Below the pieces are notes generated by a model, which saw only the letters and a program-made list of their open reading frames with translations, was not told where the DNA came from and did no database searches. Below, piece after piece: positions 22,681 through 33,670 of a stretch of 49,893 bases of DNA (position 1 is its first letter; the number at the start of each line of letters is the position of its first letter). A program made the translations under genes and the position numbers. This stretch comes from an uncultured Clostridia bacterium (GTDB lineage Bacteria; Bacillota; Clostridia; TANB77; CAG-508): the NCBI GenBank assembly GCA_949745595.1, contig CATJWN010000035.1, forward strand, positions 1 through 49,893, given 5' to 3'.

Positions 22681-25227
22681 TTAAATATTTTCTTTTCTTA
22701 TTGTTTCAATAGTATTTTGCTTATTAATCTTAGCTATTGAATATCTCATTATGATAAATATAAACACGAAAACAAATATTGCAGAAATTATAATTGGTAT
22801 AACTGGTATATACATTTCTTGATCCATTTTTACATCAAAAGCTTTATATAAAGCAAAGGTACCAATTAAACCTAGTATTGTTCCATATATCCACGCTTTT
22901 GTCCCATAAAATAGAGTTTCTAAGTTAATCATATTATTGAATTCTTTCTTGGTCATACCAATACTTTTTAGCATAGCAAATTCTTTTTGTCTAAGTTCCA
23001 TGTTTGAAGTTATTGTATTAAATATGTTTGTTATACCTATTAATGTAATTACTGAGATAAATCCATATAAGAAAATACTTACTACCATAACCATTCCATT
23101 TTGTTCTCTTGCTTCTGCCTCATAATTTCTTACAAACAAATCATAATCTACTGCTTTTACATCTTTTTCTAGCTGTTCTGTGTTTTCAGACTGAATTAAA
23201 ACTCTATTTATATTAAGTTCTATATCCTTAGTATATTTCTCATTTAATACTAAGAAACCACCTGGCATATCATAACTTTCAAAACCATAAGGTTTAATAT
23301 CTGTGATTTTACCAATTTTAAATTCTGCTTTTACATATTCAAGTCTAGAATGTATTTCACCCTGTATAGAATCATTTTCCTGAACATAATATCTTCTTAA
23401 ATTTTTCATTTTTTCAGTATTTGAATCATAATAACTATAAGTATCGCATAAAATAGCTTTATCCTTTATCTTATCGTAATTTGCGCCAATTTTGTTAGTA
23501 TATTTCTTAAAAGTTTCATCATCAAGTCCAACTATTGTTGTACCACAATATCTCTTCCCTGTCTTAACAAACTCTTCCTTTTCTTCATCATAAGTTTCTT
23601 CATCTATCATTCCTACGCCATCTTCATTATTTACTTTAGACTCATCACTAACTTCTAAATAATTACCATTATAAGTAATATAATATTCGTCTATATTGTC
23701 AAGTTTTACTATTTCTTCGACTAAATCTTCTCTAGCTTCATCCCTATCAAATCCTTGTACCCAAAAATTATAATCACAAGTTTCATAATAACTACCTGAC
23801 AATTCAAAAGCATTTGTAATAAAAGCATTTAATGTTATAAATATAAATATGCTAACTGCAATAGACATTACTGTTGTTCTATATTTTTTCTTACTTCTCT
23901 TTAAGTTTTTATATGCAAGCACTCCACCTGTTTTAAAAGTTTTTGAAATAATCTTTGGAGTTTTTAGTTTTTTGCCTTTTAAATGTATTTCTTGGCTACC
24001 TCTTAAGTTATCGATTGGACTGACTTTAGAAGCTTTTCTTGCAGAAGAAATCGCAGATAAATATATTGTAATTGCACCTAAAACTACTGCTATTATTATT
24101 GGTGTAAGTGTAACTTTAAAGATTATCCCTTCAACATAAGCAAGTACATAACCACCGATTAAACCATTTACTATTTTAAGTAATACAAATATTGCGAATA
24201 TACCTGATAAAATCCCTAAAGGTATTCCAATAATTCCTAAAATCATACTCTCAAAAATTACATTATGTCTAATCTGTTTTTTAGTTGCTCCAACAGATGC
24301 AAGCATTCCATACATTTTTATTTTCTCAGTAGTAGCAATTGCAAAAGAATTTCTTATACAAAATACACTAGTGAAGATAATTACAAATAGTACAACCCCA
24401 ACAACAGAATATAGCATAGTTACTGTTGAGTCTGAAAAAGCAAATTGCTCCCATCTCAATAATTCTCTATTTGTTTCAAAATCTTGATACTTCATTTGAG
24501 ATCTATTTTCATTTATATCTTCATAATCCTTGCCACCTAGTATTTCAGGAATAGAACTCTTATATTCTTTTGGATTTTTTAAAATAATATATGCATCATT
24601 TTCTTTTGTATCAAAATCACTAGTTATTACAGTATATGGGGCATCATAACTTTCAAAGCTTCTGTTAGGTCTATTTATTATTCCAACGATTTTATAACTT
24701 TTTATTTCAGAAGAGGAAATTACCATTTCACCTTCTTCTGTAAAATCTATCTCACCTAAATTAAATTCGACTGTATCTCCAATTTTTAAATCAATAGCTG
24801 CATTAGTAACAATATTTTTATTTATTACTATTTCATTTTCATTAGCAGGAAATCGTCCCTCAGCAAGGCTAAGCTTTAACTCATTAAAATTTTGTTCTGA
24901 CATTGAGAAAATTCTAAAAAATGTAATACTATCACTATTATCGTTATTTATAACAGCATCTCCTACTCTTCCAATTTTCAAAACATTGTCTATATCTCGA
25001 TTATTCTCAAAAACTTCTATATCACTTTTTTGAACATCTGCTATCTTCAAGTGATAATATCCATATTCATTTATCGCATTTTGAATTAAAGTTTCTTGCA
25101 TACTTGTAGATAAAGTTGCAACACCACAGATTAAAGCTACTGAAAGTATAATACCTATTATAGTACTAATAGTTCTTTTCTTATTTAACATCAAATTTTT
25201 AATAGATAATTTACTAAGAACATTCAT
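22681..25227 (-). CDS. Large FtsX-type ABC permease (BceB-like system)
   Basis: 848 residues with two FtsX domains: helices near residues 20-40, 275-380, 455-475 and 725-835. The extracellular regions lie between. The sequence includes ASKVSPIDNLRG, a typical FtsX intracellular turn. Such permeases with an adjacent two-component system detect and remove antimicrobial peptides from lipid II-cycle targets. It follows its ATPase by 3 bases and precedes the regulator gene. Confidence 0.9.
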   Translation of the reverse strand: MNVLSKLSIKNLMLNKKRTISTIIGIILSVALICGVATLSTSMQETLIQNAINEYGYYHLKIADVQKSDIEVFENNRDIDNVLKIGRVGDAVINNDNSDSITFFRIFSMSEQNFNELKLSLAEGRFPANENEIVINKNIVTNAAIDLKIGDTVEFNLGEIDFTEEGEMVISSSEIKSYKIVGIINRPNRSFESYDAPYTVITSDFDTKENDAYIILKNPKEYKSSIPEILGGKDYEDINENRSQMKYQDFETNRELLRWEQFAFSDSTVTMLYSVVGVVLFVIIFTSVFCIRNSFAIATTEKIKMYGMLASVGATKKQIRHNVIFESMILGIIGIPLGILSGIFAIFVLLKIVNGLIGGYVLAYVEGIIFKVTLTPIIIAVVLGAITIYLSAISSARKASKVSPIDNLRGSQEIHLKGKKLKTPKIISKTFKTGGVLAYKNLKRSKKKYRTTVMSIAVSIFIFITLNAFITNAFELSGSYYETCDYNFWVQGFDRDEAREDLVEEIVKLDNIDEYYITYNGNYLEVSDESKVNNEDGVGMIDEETYDEEKEEFVKTGKRYCGTTIVGLDDETFKKYTNKIGANYDKIKDKAILCDTYSYYDSNTEKMKNLRRYYVQENDSIQGEIHSRLEYVKAEFKIGKITDIKPYGFESYDMPGGFLVLNEKYTKDIELNINRVLIQSENTEQLEKDVKAVDYDLFVRNYEAEAREQNGMVMVVSIFLYGFISVITLIGITNIFNTITSNMELRQKEFAMLKSIGMTKKEFNNMINLETLFYGTKAWIYGTILGLIGTFALYKAFDVKMDQEMYIPVIPIIISAIFVFVFIFIIMRYSIAKINKQNTIETIRKENI

Positions 25228-25230
25228 ATT

Positions 25231-25902
25231 CTAGACCCCCTTAGCAATTTTTCCATCTTCGATTTTAATAATCCTGTCAGCATTTTTAGCAATTTCTAAG
25301 TTGTGTGTTATCATAATTATTGTCTGATTATATTCTCTGTTTGATTTTTTAAGTAATTCCACAATTTCATCACTTGCTTTTGAATCTAAGTTTCCTGTAG
25401 GTTCATCGGCTAAAATAATTGCTGGATTTGTAATTAAAGCTCTACCTATTGAAGTTCTTTGCTGCTGACCACCTGATAGCTCATTAGGCAAGTGATTTTT
25501 TCTACCTTCTAAGCCTAAAGACTTAATTAGATTATCTAAGTTCTCTTTTTTTACACTACGATTATCTAAATCAAAAGGAAGTGTGATATTTTCTTCTACA
25601 TTTAAAATTGGTATTAAATTATAGAATTGATATATAAGTCCTACTTGTCTTCTTCTAAAGATTGCAAGCTCATCATCATTGAACTTATAAATATCTTTTC
25701 CGTCAATAAAAACTTTTCCGCTAGTTGGTCTATCAACTCCACCCATTATATGAAGAAGTGTTGATTTTCCACTACCACTTGCACCTACTATGGCTACAAA
25801 TTCGCCTTTGCTTATAGTAAAAGAAACATTATCTAAAGCTACAACTTTAGTCTGATCTTTACCATAAATCTTTGTTAAATTTTCTACTCTTAAAATTTCC
25901 AT
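25231..25902 (-). CDS. ABC ATPase of the BceB-like system
   Basis: 223 residues with Walker A GASGSGKST, Q-loop YQFYNLI, signature LSGGQQQR, Walker B IILADEPTGNLD and H-loop THNLE. AAGGAG before the ATG. First gene of the leftward ATPase-permease-regulator-kinase operon. Confidence 0.95.
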   Translation of the reverse strand: MEILRVENLTKIYGKDQTKVVALDNVSFTISKGEFVAIVGASGSGKSTLLHIMGGVDRPTSGKVFIDGKDIYKFNDDELAIFRRRQVGLIYQFYNLIPILNVEENITLPFDLDNRSVKKENLDNLIKSLGLEGRKNHLPNELSGGQQQRTSIGRALITNPAIILADEPTGNLDSKASDEIVELLKKSNREYNQTIIMITHNLEIAKNADRIIKIEDGKIAKGV

Positions 25903-25934
25903 AAACTTTCTCCTTAAATTTCATTTACAAGTTT

Positions 25935-25969
25935 ATTATAAATTATATAAAGTGACAAGTAAGTGACAA
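25935..25969 (-). promoter_or_regulatory. Candidate response-regulator operator and promoter
   Basis: The 9-mer AAGTGACAA occurs at 25950-25958 and 25961-25969, period 11 bp, as OmpR-type regulators require. TATAAT on the minus strand is at 25935-25940; the -35 position is overlapped by the repeats and has a poor sequence, fitting an activator-dependent promoter. Confidence 0.6.
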
Positions 25970-25998
25970 AAAATTGAGCTTAAGAAAATCTTAAGCTC
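25969..25998 (-). terminator. Terminator of the LCP gene
   Basis: GAGCTTAAGA/TCTTAAGCTC hairpin followed on the minus strand by TTTTT. It overlaps the edge of the downstream operator region. Confidence 0.85.
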
Positions 25999-26007
25999 TA
26001 ATATCTA

Positions 26008-27087
26008 TTATTTTACTTCATTTTTATTATTTGCAGTTCCTGCAATTTCTTTGTTATCCGCCACAATAGGCATATCTTTTATTGGTGTATACATTTTAGC
26101 AAGTTCTGCTTCATCTAATTGTAAGCTAAGCATAAGTTCATTTACTAACTCACAAGTATCATCAGTATTAGCCAAATAAAACCATATTTCATTTATTTGA
26201 TCTGAAACTCCAGGTAATTGATCCATTCTCAAAGTTTCAGTATTAAGCTTTAGCATACTTGGTATATAACTTATAATTTGAGTAAGCTTCATATCTGTTT
26301 CTAAATTATCGAAAACAGCCGTTGTAATATCTTTGATTTTTCCAACATTCTTCCAGCTTGCAAGCTGTGTTGCAGTTGCTTTCATAAACTCTCTTTGAGT
26401 TCTCATTCTTCCATAGTCGTCTGCTCCATAAGAACTTGGATAAGTTGTCATTTTACCATTTGCATCTGGGTTTGAATGTCTAAATCTAACAAGTTGTTCT
26501 GCTTGGTCTCCACTTAAAATTTGAACACCTTTTTTTAAGTCAATATGCAAATCCTGTGTGTCATCATCATATTTCATATTTATAGGGACATCAAACTCAA
26601 CTCCACCTATTGCATCAACTAAATCTACTAAAACTGAGTTTTTTACAACTACATAATTATCTATTTTAATTCCAGTTAAGCTCTCTACTGCTGCAACTGT
26701 CTTTTTAGGATTTATTGAATATAGTGCGTTTATTTTATCAAAACCATTTGCCTTAGCTTTGTTTTTGCCAATATACGTATCTCTAGGTATTGAAATTACA
26801 AAGGCATTTTGTGTTTTGGGATTATAACTTGCAAGCATCATTGTATCTGTCAAAGCTGTTTCAATATCCTCACTAACACCTAAAATAAGTACTGATATTG
26901 GCTCATCTGTGCCTATGATATCTGCCATCATATCTAAAGCGGCATTTGATATATTCCCATTGGCATTATAAATATATGTTCCTGATATTATTCCTAAAAA
27001 CAATATCAGTATAAGAATAAAGGTCATTATAACAAACGACTTTCTCGTTTTAAATAATTGAATTTTATTTTTACTATGTTTACTCAC
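26008..27087 (-). CDS. LCP (LytR-CpsA-Psr) family wall-polymer transferase
   Basis: 359 residues. Short basic N-terminus, membrane helix (residues ~17-40), then the LCP domain with LGVSEDIETALTDTMMLASY, NAFVISIPRDTYIG and the Arg-rich EQLVRFRH motif. These enzymes attach teichoic acids or other glycopolymers to peptidoglycan outside the cell. GTG start with GGAAG upstream. Single-gene unit ended by the hairpin at 25976-25998. Confidence 0.93.
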   Translation of the reverse strand: MSKHSKNKIQLFKTRKSFVIMTFILILILFLGIISGTYIYNANGNISNAALDMMADIIGTDEPISVLILGVSEDIETALTDTMMLASYNPKTQNAFVISIPRDTYIGKNKAKANGFDKINALYSINPKKTVAAVESLTGIKIDNYVVVKNSVLVDLVDAIGGVEFDVPINMKYDDDTQDLHIDLKKGVQILSGDQAEQLVRFRHSNPDANGKMTTYPSSYGADDYGRMRTQREFMKATATQLASWKNVGKIKDITTAVFDNLETDMKLTQIISYIPSMLKLNTETLRMDQLPGVSDQINEIWFYLANTDDTCELVNELMLSLQLDEAELAKMYTPIKDMPIVADNKEIAGTANNKNEVK

Positions 27088-27180
27088 TTAAAAATCTTCC
27101 TTTTTTATTTTTAAATTCTTTTATACATCCACGCACATTATATTTCATTTTTCCATTTTTTTCAATATCTTTAAATAAAA

Positions 27181-27210
27181 AAAATAGAAGTATTTTCATA
27201 CTCCTATTTT
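27181..27210 (-). terminator. Terminator of purA
   Basis: AAAATAGAAGTAT/ATACTCCTATTTT with a 4-base loop and a T run on the minus strand, immediately after the purA stop. Confidence 0.85.
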
Positions 27211-27228
27211 TTGCAAAATTTTCTTAAA

Positions 27229-28512
<1,284 letters not shown>

Positions 28513-28546
28513 TTATATTTTCAAAGAAATAAATGCAAATAAATAA

Positions 28547-28569
28547 GAAGATAGTATGATACTATCTTC
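28547..28569 (-). terminator. Hairpin between the small ORF and purA
   Basis: GAAGATAGTAT/ATACTATCTTC, near-perfect with a single central base. On the minus strand TTATTTATTT follows. It overlaps the stop codon of the 37-aa ORF. Confidence 0.6.
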
Positions 28570-28675
28570 CCTTATATGCTATTATTCCTTGTTTTTGATT
28601 TACCAAAATTGAATAAGCTTCATATAGCTTACCCTTGTGATTTATATTGTTAATTATCATCAGTGACTTTTCCAT
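28562..28675 (-). CDS. Small hypothetical ORF (37 aa)
   Basis: ATG at 28675 after a GGCAGGA-like box encodes MEKSLMIINNINHKGKLYEA followed by YSILVNQKQGIIAYKGR. The amphipathic, strand-like composition looks like a real small protein rather than random AT-rich frame. Its stop lies within the terminator stem at 28547-28569. No family recognised. Confidence 0.45.
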   Translation of the reverse strand: MEKSLMIINNINHKGKLYEAYSILVNQKQGIIAYKGR

Positions 28676-28746
28676 AATAAATCCTGCCTTAACAAAAAAA
28701 TACATTACTATTATACCTATTATTTTCTACCTTGTCAAGCACATTT

Positions 28747-29482
28747 TTATCCTAAAGCTACATCTAATATCATCATAACTATAAAACCTATTATAAGCGC
28801 ATAAGTTCCAAGTTTTTCACCTTTAAATGCTGGTACTAATTCTTCTACTACTACAAAAATCATAGCACCCGCCGCAAAAGCTAAAAGATATGGCAACATT
28901 GGTTCTAGAATAAATGAAAATGCTAAAGTTATACAAGATGCAATTGGTTCAACTACTCCTGAGAATACTCCTAAACCAAAAGCTTTTTTCGTTGACATTC
29001 CTTTACTTCTTAAAGGCAATGAAACTGCTGCTCCTTCTGGGAAATTTTGTACAGCAATTCCAAAACTTAATATCAAAGCTGGCAAAATTAAACTATCAAA
29101 ATTTCCATACAAACAGCTCGCAAGTGCTACTCCGAACAGCTATGCCTTCTGGTATGTTATGCAAGGTTATTGCTAAGTATAAATTATCTTTTTTGTACTT
29201 AATAAATTTATCGCAAATAGGTATGAAAAAACTTCCTACTAGAATTCCTATACAAGCCGGAAGCCAAGCAATTATCCCTTGTGCTTCTGCCATCTCAATA
29301 GATGGAATAATAAGAGACCAACAAGATGCTGCAATCATTACTCCACTACTAAATCCTAAAAAGATTTTGTTAAATTTTTCATTTATTTCATTTCTAAATA
29401 ATAATACAACACAAGCTCCAAGAGTTGTTCCAATAAATGGCATAATTATTCCAACAAAAATAGCTATAAAGTGATTATTCAT
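28747..29482 (-). CDS. ZIP-family metal transporter, read through a +1 shift at CGG
   Basis: Frame 1 (from ATG at 29482, after GGGGATGA) carries helices 1-4 and reaches LAITLHNIPEGIAV; the next codon is CGG (29132-29134). Dropping its C gives GVALASC and continues into SFGIAVQNFPEGAAVSLPLR and the last helices, to a total of about 244 residues, standard for ZIP/GufA proteins. The HNIPEG and QNFPEG metal-site helices are both intact. ZIP proteins import zinc or related divalent metals. Without recoding, the product stops 11 codons after the CGG and loses half the channel. Confidence 0.87.
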
Positions 29483-29543
29483 TTTATCATCCCCTATAGC
29501 TATTTAATGCTTTTTATATTATAAATGTGACATCTTATGTTAA

Positions 29544-31094
29544 TTATCTTTTTCTTCTTCTAACATTCCAAACTACAATGCCTGCCACAATAATTATTAC
29601 TGGTGCAGCAAATATTATTGCAATAACAATCGTATGCTCTTCTTGTGTAGGTTGATAAGTTGATGAAGACATATCTTTTCTTATTTTTAAAGTATCCTCT
29701 CTATCAGTTAATGTTGAAATAGAATTTAGAACAAAATCTTTATTATTACCTAAATAAGAAATTGGATAATTAGCATCTAATGCTTCTACTCTGTTATCTG
29801 TAATAAATGCTCCATTTGCAATAACAACCATTTTTGATTCTATAGCTTCTTTTGCTTCCTCTGTTTCCGTTTTTTCTGTAGCAGGTGTTATTGTTTTTGT
29901 CATTAAAGCAGCAATTATTGCTTGACCTTCTTCAGCATTTGCTAATGCTACATCTACTGATTCAGATAAGTCTGTAACAAACTTGGCTTTTTCTGAAGAT
30001 GTTAATAATTCTTGTTTTGTAACATTCATTGCAGTCAATTCTTCGTCTGATTTAAATTTTAATCTACCAGGACGAACTAACCATACTTGACCATTTTCTG
30101 AATAAATATCTGATGTTATATCTGTTCCTGAAATTACATTTGGCATAAATATAATTGGATAATTAGCAGCAATTCTTGTAGCATCTGTTTCATATACAAA
30201 GCCCTTATCTTCCATTGTCACACCATATGCATCATATATTTTTCTTAAGTTTGTATAATTTTCATTTATATTTCCTGTATCAAAGGAAATTACAATCTTT
30301 CCACCTTTATTAATATAATCTAAAACAGCATTTGCTTCTGATTCCATGAAATCTTTATATGGAGACATTATCGCAAGCACGCTACAGTCCTCTGGAACTT
30401 TTCCAGTAGTTAATATATTAAGCTCAGATGGTTCATATGCTTCATTTGTTAAATAAGTTGATAAAACTCCAAGCTCGCCTTGCATAGCATATTCTTCATG
30501 TCCAGTTGTAAAATATACTTTTGGTTTTACATCTACAGTAATTGCAAGTAATGAGTTAGTAAGGGTTTGTTCTGTTAAATCTACTTCTTGCCCTATTTCA
30601 TAATCATAAGAATAAAATTCATAAGAAGCATCTATAACTTTCTTAGAATCTCCTGACTCTAAAATTACAATTTGATAGCCTTGACTTAATTCATATTCTT
30701 GAACTTTTGCCAAATTACTTTCCTCTGTTAAGATTTCATAACTAATATGATTATTAATTTCTACATATTGTTTTAAGAAAGAAATCAAAGTAGCATTTTC
30801 TTCATATCCATAAGCATATATTTTTACATCTTTGTTTATTTTACGAACTGCCTCTTTTGAACTATCTGATAAAGTATAAATTTTATTATCAGTGACATCT
30901 ATTTCAGGCAAGTCAATACTTTGACAATATAAATTTATTGCTAAAAATATTGCAACTAAAACTGCTACTAATATCAAAGTTTGTGTTGTACTTGCAAGCC
31001 ATCTTTTACGCATCATAAGAGTTATAGTTTCTTTAACGCTCTTTTTTGGCTTTGGTTTTTCTATAATAGCTTTTTCTTCTTCATTATCATTCAT
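29544..31094 (-). CDS. GldG-like ABC-associated membrane protein
   Basis: 516 residues. Helix near residues 33-53, a large extracellular region resembling the ABC-type uncharacterised transport (GldG/DUF4350-like) domain with YFTTGHEEYAMQGELGVLST and GGKIVISFDTGN, and a C-terminal helix before RRRKR. AGGAGG precedes the ATG. With the permease and ATPase just upstream it forms a three-gene unit similar to GldAFG, which outside gliding bacteria has no settled function. Confidence 0.85.
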   Translation of the reverse strand: MNDNEEEKAIIEKPKPKKSVKETITLMMRKRWLASTTQTLILVAVLVAIFLAINLYCQSIDLPEIDVTDNKIYTLSDSSKEAVRKINKDVKIYAYGYEENATLISFLKQYVEINNHISYEILTEESNLAKVQEYELSQGYQIVILESGDSKKVIDASYEFYSYDYEIGQEVDLTEQTLTNSLLAITVDVKPKVYFTTGHEEYAMQGELGVLSTYLTNEAYEPSELNILTTGKVPEDCSVLAIMSPYKDFMESEANAVLDYINKGGKIVISFDTGNINENYTNLRKIYDAYGVTMEDKGFVYETDATRIAANYPIIFMPNVISGTDITSDIYSENGQVWLVRPGRLKFKSDEELTAMNVTKQELLTSSEKAKFVTDLSESVDVALANAEEGQAIIAALMTKTITPATEKTETEEAKEAIESKMVVIANGAFITDNRVEALDANYPISYLGNNKDFVLNSISTLTDREDTLKIRKDMSSSTYQPTQEEHTIVIAIIFAAPVIIIVAGIVVWNVRRRKR

Positions 31095-31107
31095 TTAAAC
31101 TTCCCTC

Positions 31108-31788
31108 CTATTTTACGCTCTTTCTTCTTTGTAACACAATTATTGTAAGCAATACAAATAATATAGTAAAGGTTACAAAAGTTATTATTTCTTTTATTGA
31201 AATTATTCCTTGTGTAAATTTATCAAAAATATTTATTAGTGAAAATGGTGATAATGCTGGAAGCATATTAGGTAAAAACCACATTGCTATAAACACACCA
31301 ATTGTTAATACGCAAGCAACAATTTGATTTTCCGTTAAACTAGATGCAAACATTCCAAAAGAAATATATGCAAGTGCTAGTAAGAAAAATCCTCCAAGTG
31401 TTGAAAGTGCTACCATTAATGATGGATCACCAAAATATTTAAGTATAGCAAAATACATAAGAGTACAAGCCTCTGTTATAAGCATTATAAGAGCTGCCGC
31501 AAAAAATTTTCCAAGCACCACTGAAGTAATACTTCTTGGCGAAGTAAGTATCAATTGCTCTGTTCCATTTCTTCTTTCTTCTGAGAACATTCTCATAGTA
31601 AGCACTGGTGTTATAAATGTAAGTATAGTAGCTCCATTTATAAATAAATATTCGAAATTTAATACTGAATAATTAAAAATCGTTACCATAAAGAATATAC
31701 TAAACATTAATAAGAATAACCCTACAAATATATATCCTATCGGAGATAGTAAATAACTCTTAAATTCTTTTTTTAATATTGCTAACAT
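31108..31788 (-). CDS. ABC-2 type permease (GldF-like)
   Basis: 226 residues, six hydrophobic helices, starting MLAILKKEFKSYLLSPIGYI, the typical start of this permease class. SEERRNGTEQLILTSPRS is the conserved cytoplasmic helix. The start shares one base with the stop of the ATPase gene (TAATG). Confidence 0.92.
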   Translation of the reverse strand: MLAILKKEFKSYLLSPIGYIFVGLFLLMFSIFFMVTIFNYSVLNFEYLFINGATILTFITPVLTMRMFSEERRNGTEQLILTSPRSITSVVLGKFFAAALIMLITEACTLMYFAILKYFGDPSLMVALSTLGGFFLLALAYISFGMFASSLTENQIVACVLTIGVFIAMWFLPNMLPALSPFSLINIFDKFTQGIISIKEIITFVTFTILFVLLTIIVLQRRKSVK

Positions 31789-32930
31789 TATTTATCTCCT
31801 CCTTCTTGATTTTCTTCTTTACTAGCTTCCTTACTAGCTTTCTGCTCTTCTTTTGCTGCCTTTTTACGAGCCTTCTCTTCTTTCTTAGCTTGTTTTTTGA
31901 ACTCTTTGGCTTCTTTCTTTTCTGTAATTTCTTTTCTTAAATCTTCAAGCTCTTTTTCATATTCTTGTTTTTCAATTTCTTTTTCGCTATATTCTGGTCT
32001 ATCTTCAACAATTTTGATAAAGGCATCTTCTAAAGAAGCTGTATCCTTTTTCATTTCTAAGATAACTACTCCAAGTTCAGCACATTTACTAAACATTTCT
32101 TTTCTAATATCCTCATTAGAATTTGTTTCCACAATATATTCTTTTGATTTATCATCATTTTTTGTAACAAATTTAATTTCTTTAATATTTGAAATATACT
32201 CCTTGATAGTTTCAAACTTGTCATTTTCATCTTCTACTGTTAATCTCAATACATTATTTTCAGTAGTCTCTTTCTCAAGATTATTTGGTGTATCAACAGC
32301 TACTACCTCACCTTTATCTATGATAATAACTTTCTCACAAATTTGGCTAACCTCTGAAAGTATGTGTGAACTTAAAATAACTGTATGATTTTTTCTAAAA
32401 GATTTAATAAGTTCTCTTATTTCAATTACTTGTTTTGGATCTAATCCAACTGTAGGTTCATCCAAAATTAAAATCTTAGGATCTCCAACAATTGCACCTG
32501 CCATACTTACTCTTTGTTTGTAACCTCTTGATAAATTTTTAGTTAACTTATTTTGAACTTTCTCTAAGCCAGTTTCTTCAATGGCCTTTTTCACTGCTGT
32601 TTTACGCTCTTTTCTAGGAAGTAGTTTTAAGTCTGCCATATAAGTCACAAACTCTTTTACTGTTAAATCATAGTAAAGTGGCGTTCCTTCTGGCATATAA
32701 CCAATTTGTTCCTTTACCTTTTTAGGTTTTCTGTCTACATCATAACCATTAACAATGATACTTCCTTCAGTAGGCTCAATAAAACCTGTAATCATGTTCA
32801 TAGTAGTTGATTTTCCAGCCCCGTTACGTCCTAGAAATCCTACTATTTCACCATCTTTGATTGTAAAGCTTATGTCTCTAACAGCATAAAACTTACCATA
32901 CTTTTTACTGACATTTTTTACTTCTATCAA
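31788..32930 (-). CDS. ABC ATPase (GldA-like) with a charged C-terminal tail
   Basis: 380 residues. Walker A GRNGAGKST, Q-loop, signature LSRGYKQR, Walker B ILILDEPTVGLDP. After residue ~310 a Lys/Glu-rich helical tail (KKEEKARKKAAKEEQKASKE) extends beyond the family length and may contact RNA, membrane or partner proteins. TTG start with AAGGAGG. Confidence 0.93.
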   Translation of the reverse strand: MIEVKNVSKKYGKFYAVRDISFTIKDGEIVGFLGRNGAGKSTTMNMITGFIEPTEGSIIVNGYDVDRKPKKVKEQIGYMPEGTPLYYDLTVKEFVTYMADLKLLPRKERKTAVKKAIEETGLEKVQNKLTKNLSRGYKQRVSMAGAIVGDPKILILDEPTVGLDPKQVIEIRELIKSFRKNHTVILSSHILSEVSQICEKVIIIDKGEVVAVDTPNNLEKETTENNVLRLTVEDENDKFETIKEYISNIKEIKFVTKNDDKSKEYIVETNSNEDIRKEMFSKCAELGVVILEMKKDTASLEDAFIKIVEDRPEYSEKEIEKQEYEKELEDLRKEITEKKEAKEFKKQAKKEEKARKKAAKEEQKASKEASKEENQEGGDK

Positions 32931-33009
32931 AGCTCTAGTCCTCCTTATAAATTTAATTCCAAATGAATTTTATATGTATAACCTTAAAATAATCTTAAGA
33001 TTTTAAGGA

Positions 33010-33660
33010 TTATATCCTAGCAATTAATGCTTTTATTTTAATGCCTTCTGCTGAAAACATTTTTTCATGTTCTGTCTCAATATTCTCTTCGAAAATTGGC
33101 TCTTTATGTAAGTCATAAGTAATTTTTTCTATTTCAAAATTACTTTCTTTAAAATATTCTAAACTTGCTTCAAAAAGCTCGTCGTCATCAGTTTTAAAAT
33201 AAATTTCTCCGTTTTCTTTTAAGAATTTTTTATATTTTTCTAACTGCCTTGTATGCGTTAATCTTCTTTTATTATGTTTTGCCTTTGGCCAAGGATTGCA
33301 AAAATTAATATAAATTCTATCTACTTTATCTCCATCACTAAAAACATCATCTATAAGCTCTACGTTAGCTCTAATTAATACTAAATTTTTAGGGTACTCA
33401 TAATTATATGCTTCTTCAATATTTCTCTTTGAAAGTCCCAGCATAGCTTCAATCATATCTACTGCAATGTAATTTATATCACTATGCTGACTTGCTAAAG
33501 TAGCTATAAATAAACCTTTTCCACATCCAAGTTCAACATAAATTGGCTGTTTTTTAGAAAAATATTCTGACCATTTTCCTTTATTTATTTCAGGTTTATC
33601 TATGTAGAATTTAGCTTCCTGCAATTCTTTTTCAGCCCATTTCTTTCTTCTAATTCTCAT
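33010..33660 (-). CDS. trmB: tRNA (guanine-N7-)-methyltransferase
   Basis: About 216 residues. SAM motif YVELGCGKGLFIATLA and the family signature INFCNPWPKAKHNKRRLTH. It makes m7G46 in tRNA. AGAGGAAG precedes the chosen ATG; the longer frame upstream overlaps the VanW gene and lacks such a box. Confidence 0.96.
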   Translation of the reverse strand: MRIRRKKWAEKELQEAKFYIDKPEINKGKWSEYFSKKQPIYVELGCGKGLFIATLASQHSDINYIAVDMIEAMLGLSKRNIEEAYNYEYPKNLVLIRANVELIDDVFSDGDKVDRIYINFCNPWPKAKHNKRRLTHTRQLEKYKKFLKENGEIYFKTDDDELFEASLEYFKESNFEIEKITYDLHKEPIFEENIETEHEKMFSAEGIKIKALIARI

Positions 33661-33670
33661 AATTCTTCCT

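Noticed and set aside
28914-29474. 186-codon plus-strand frame
   Set aside because: It is antisense to the ZIP transporter, whose protein similarity is clear on the minus strand; the frame is a shadow.
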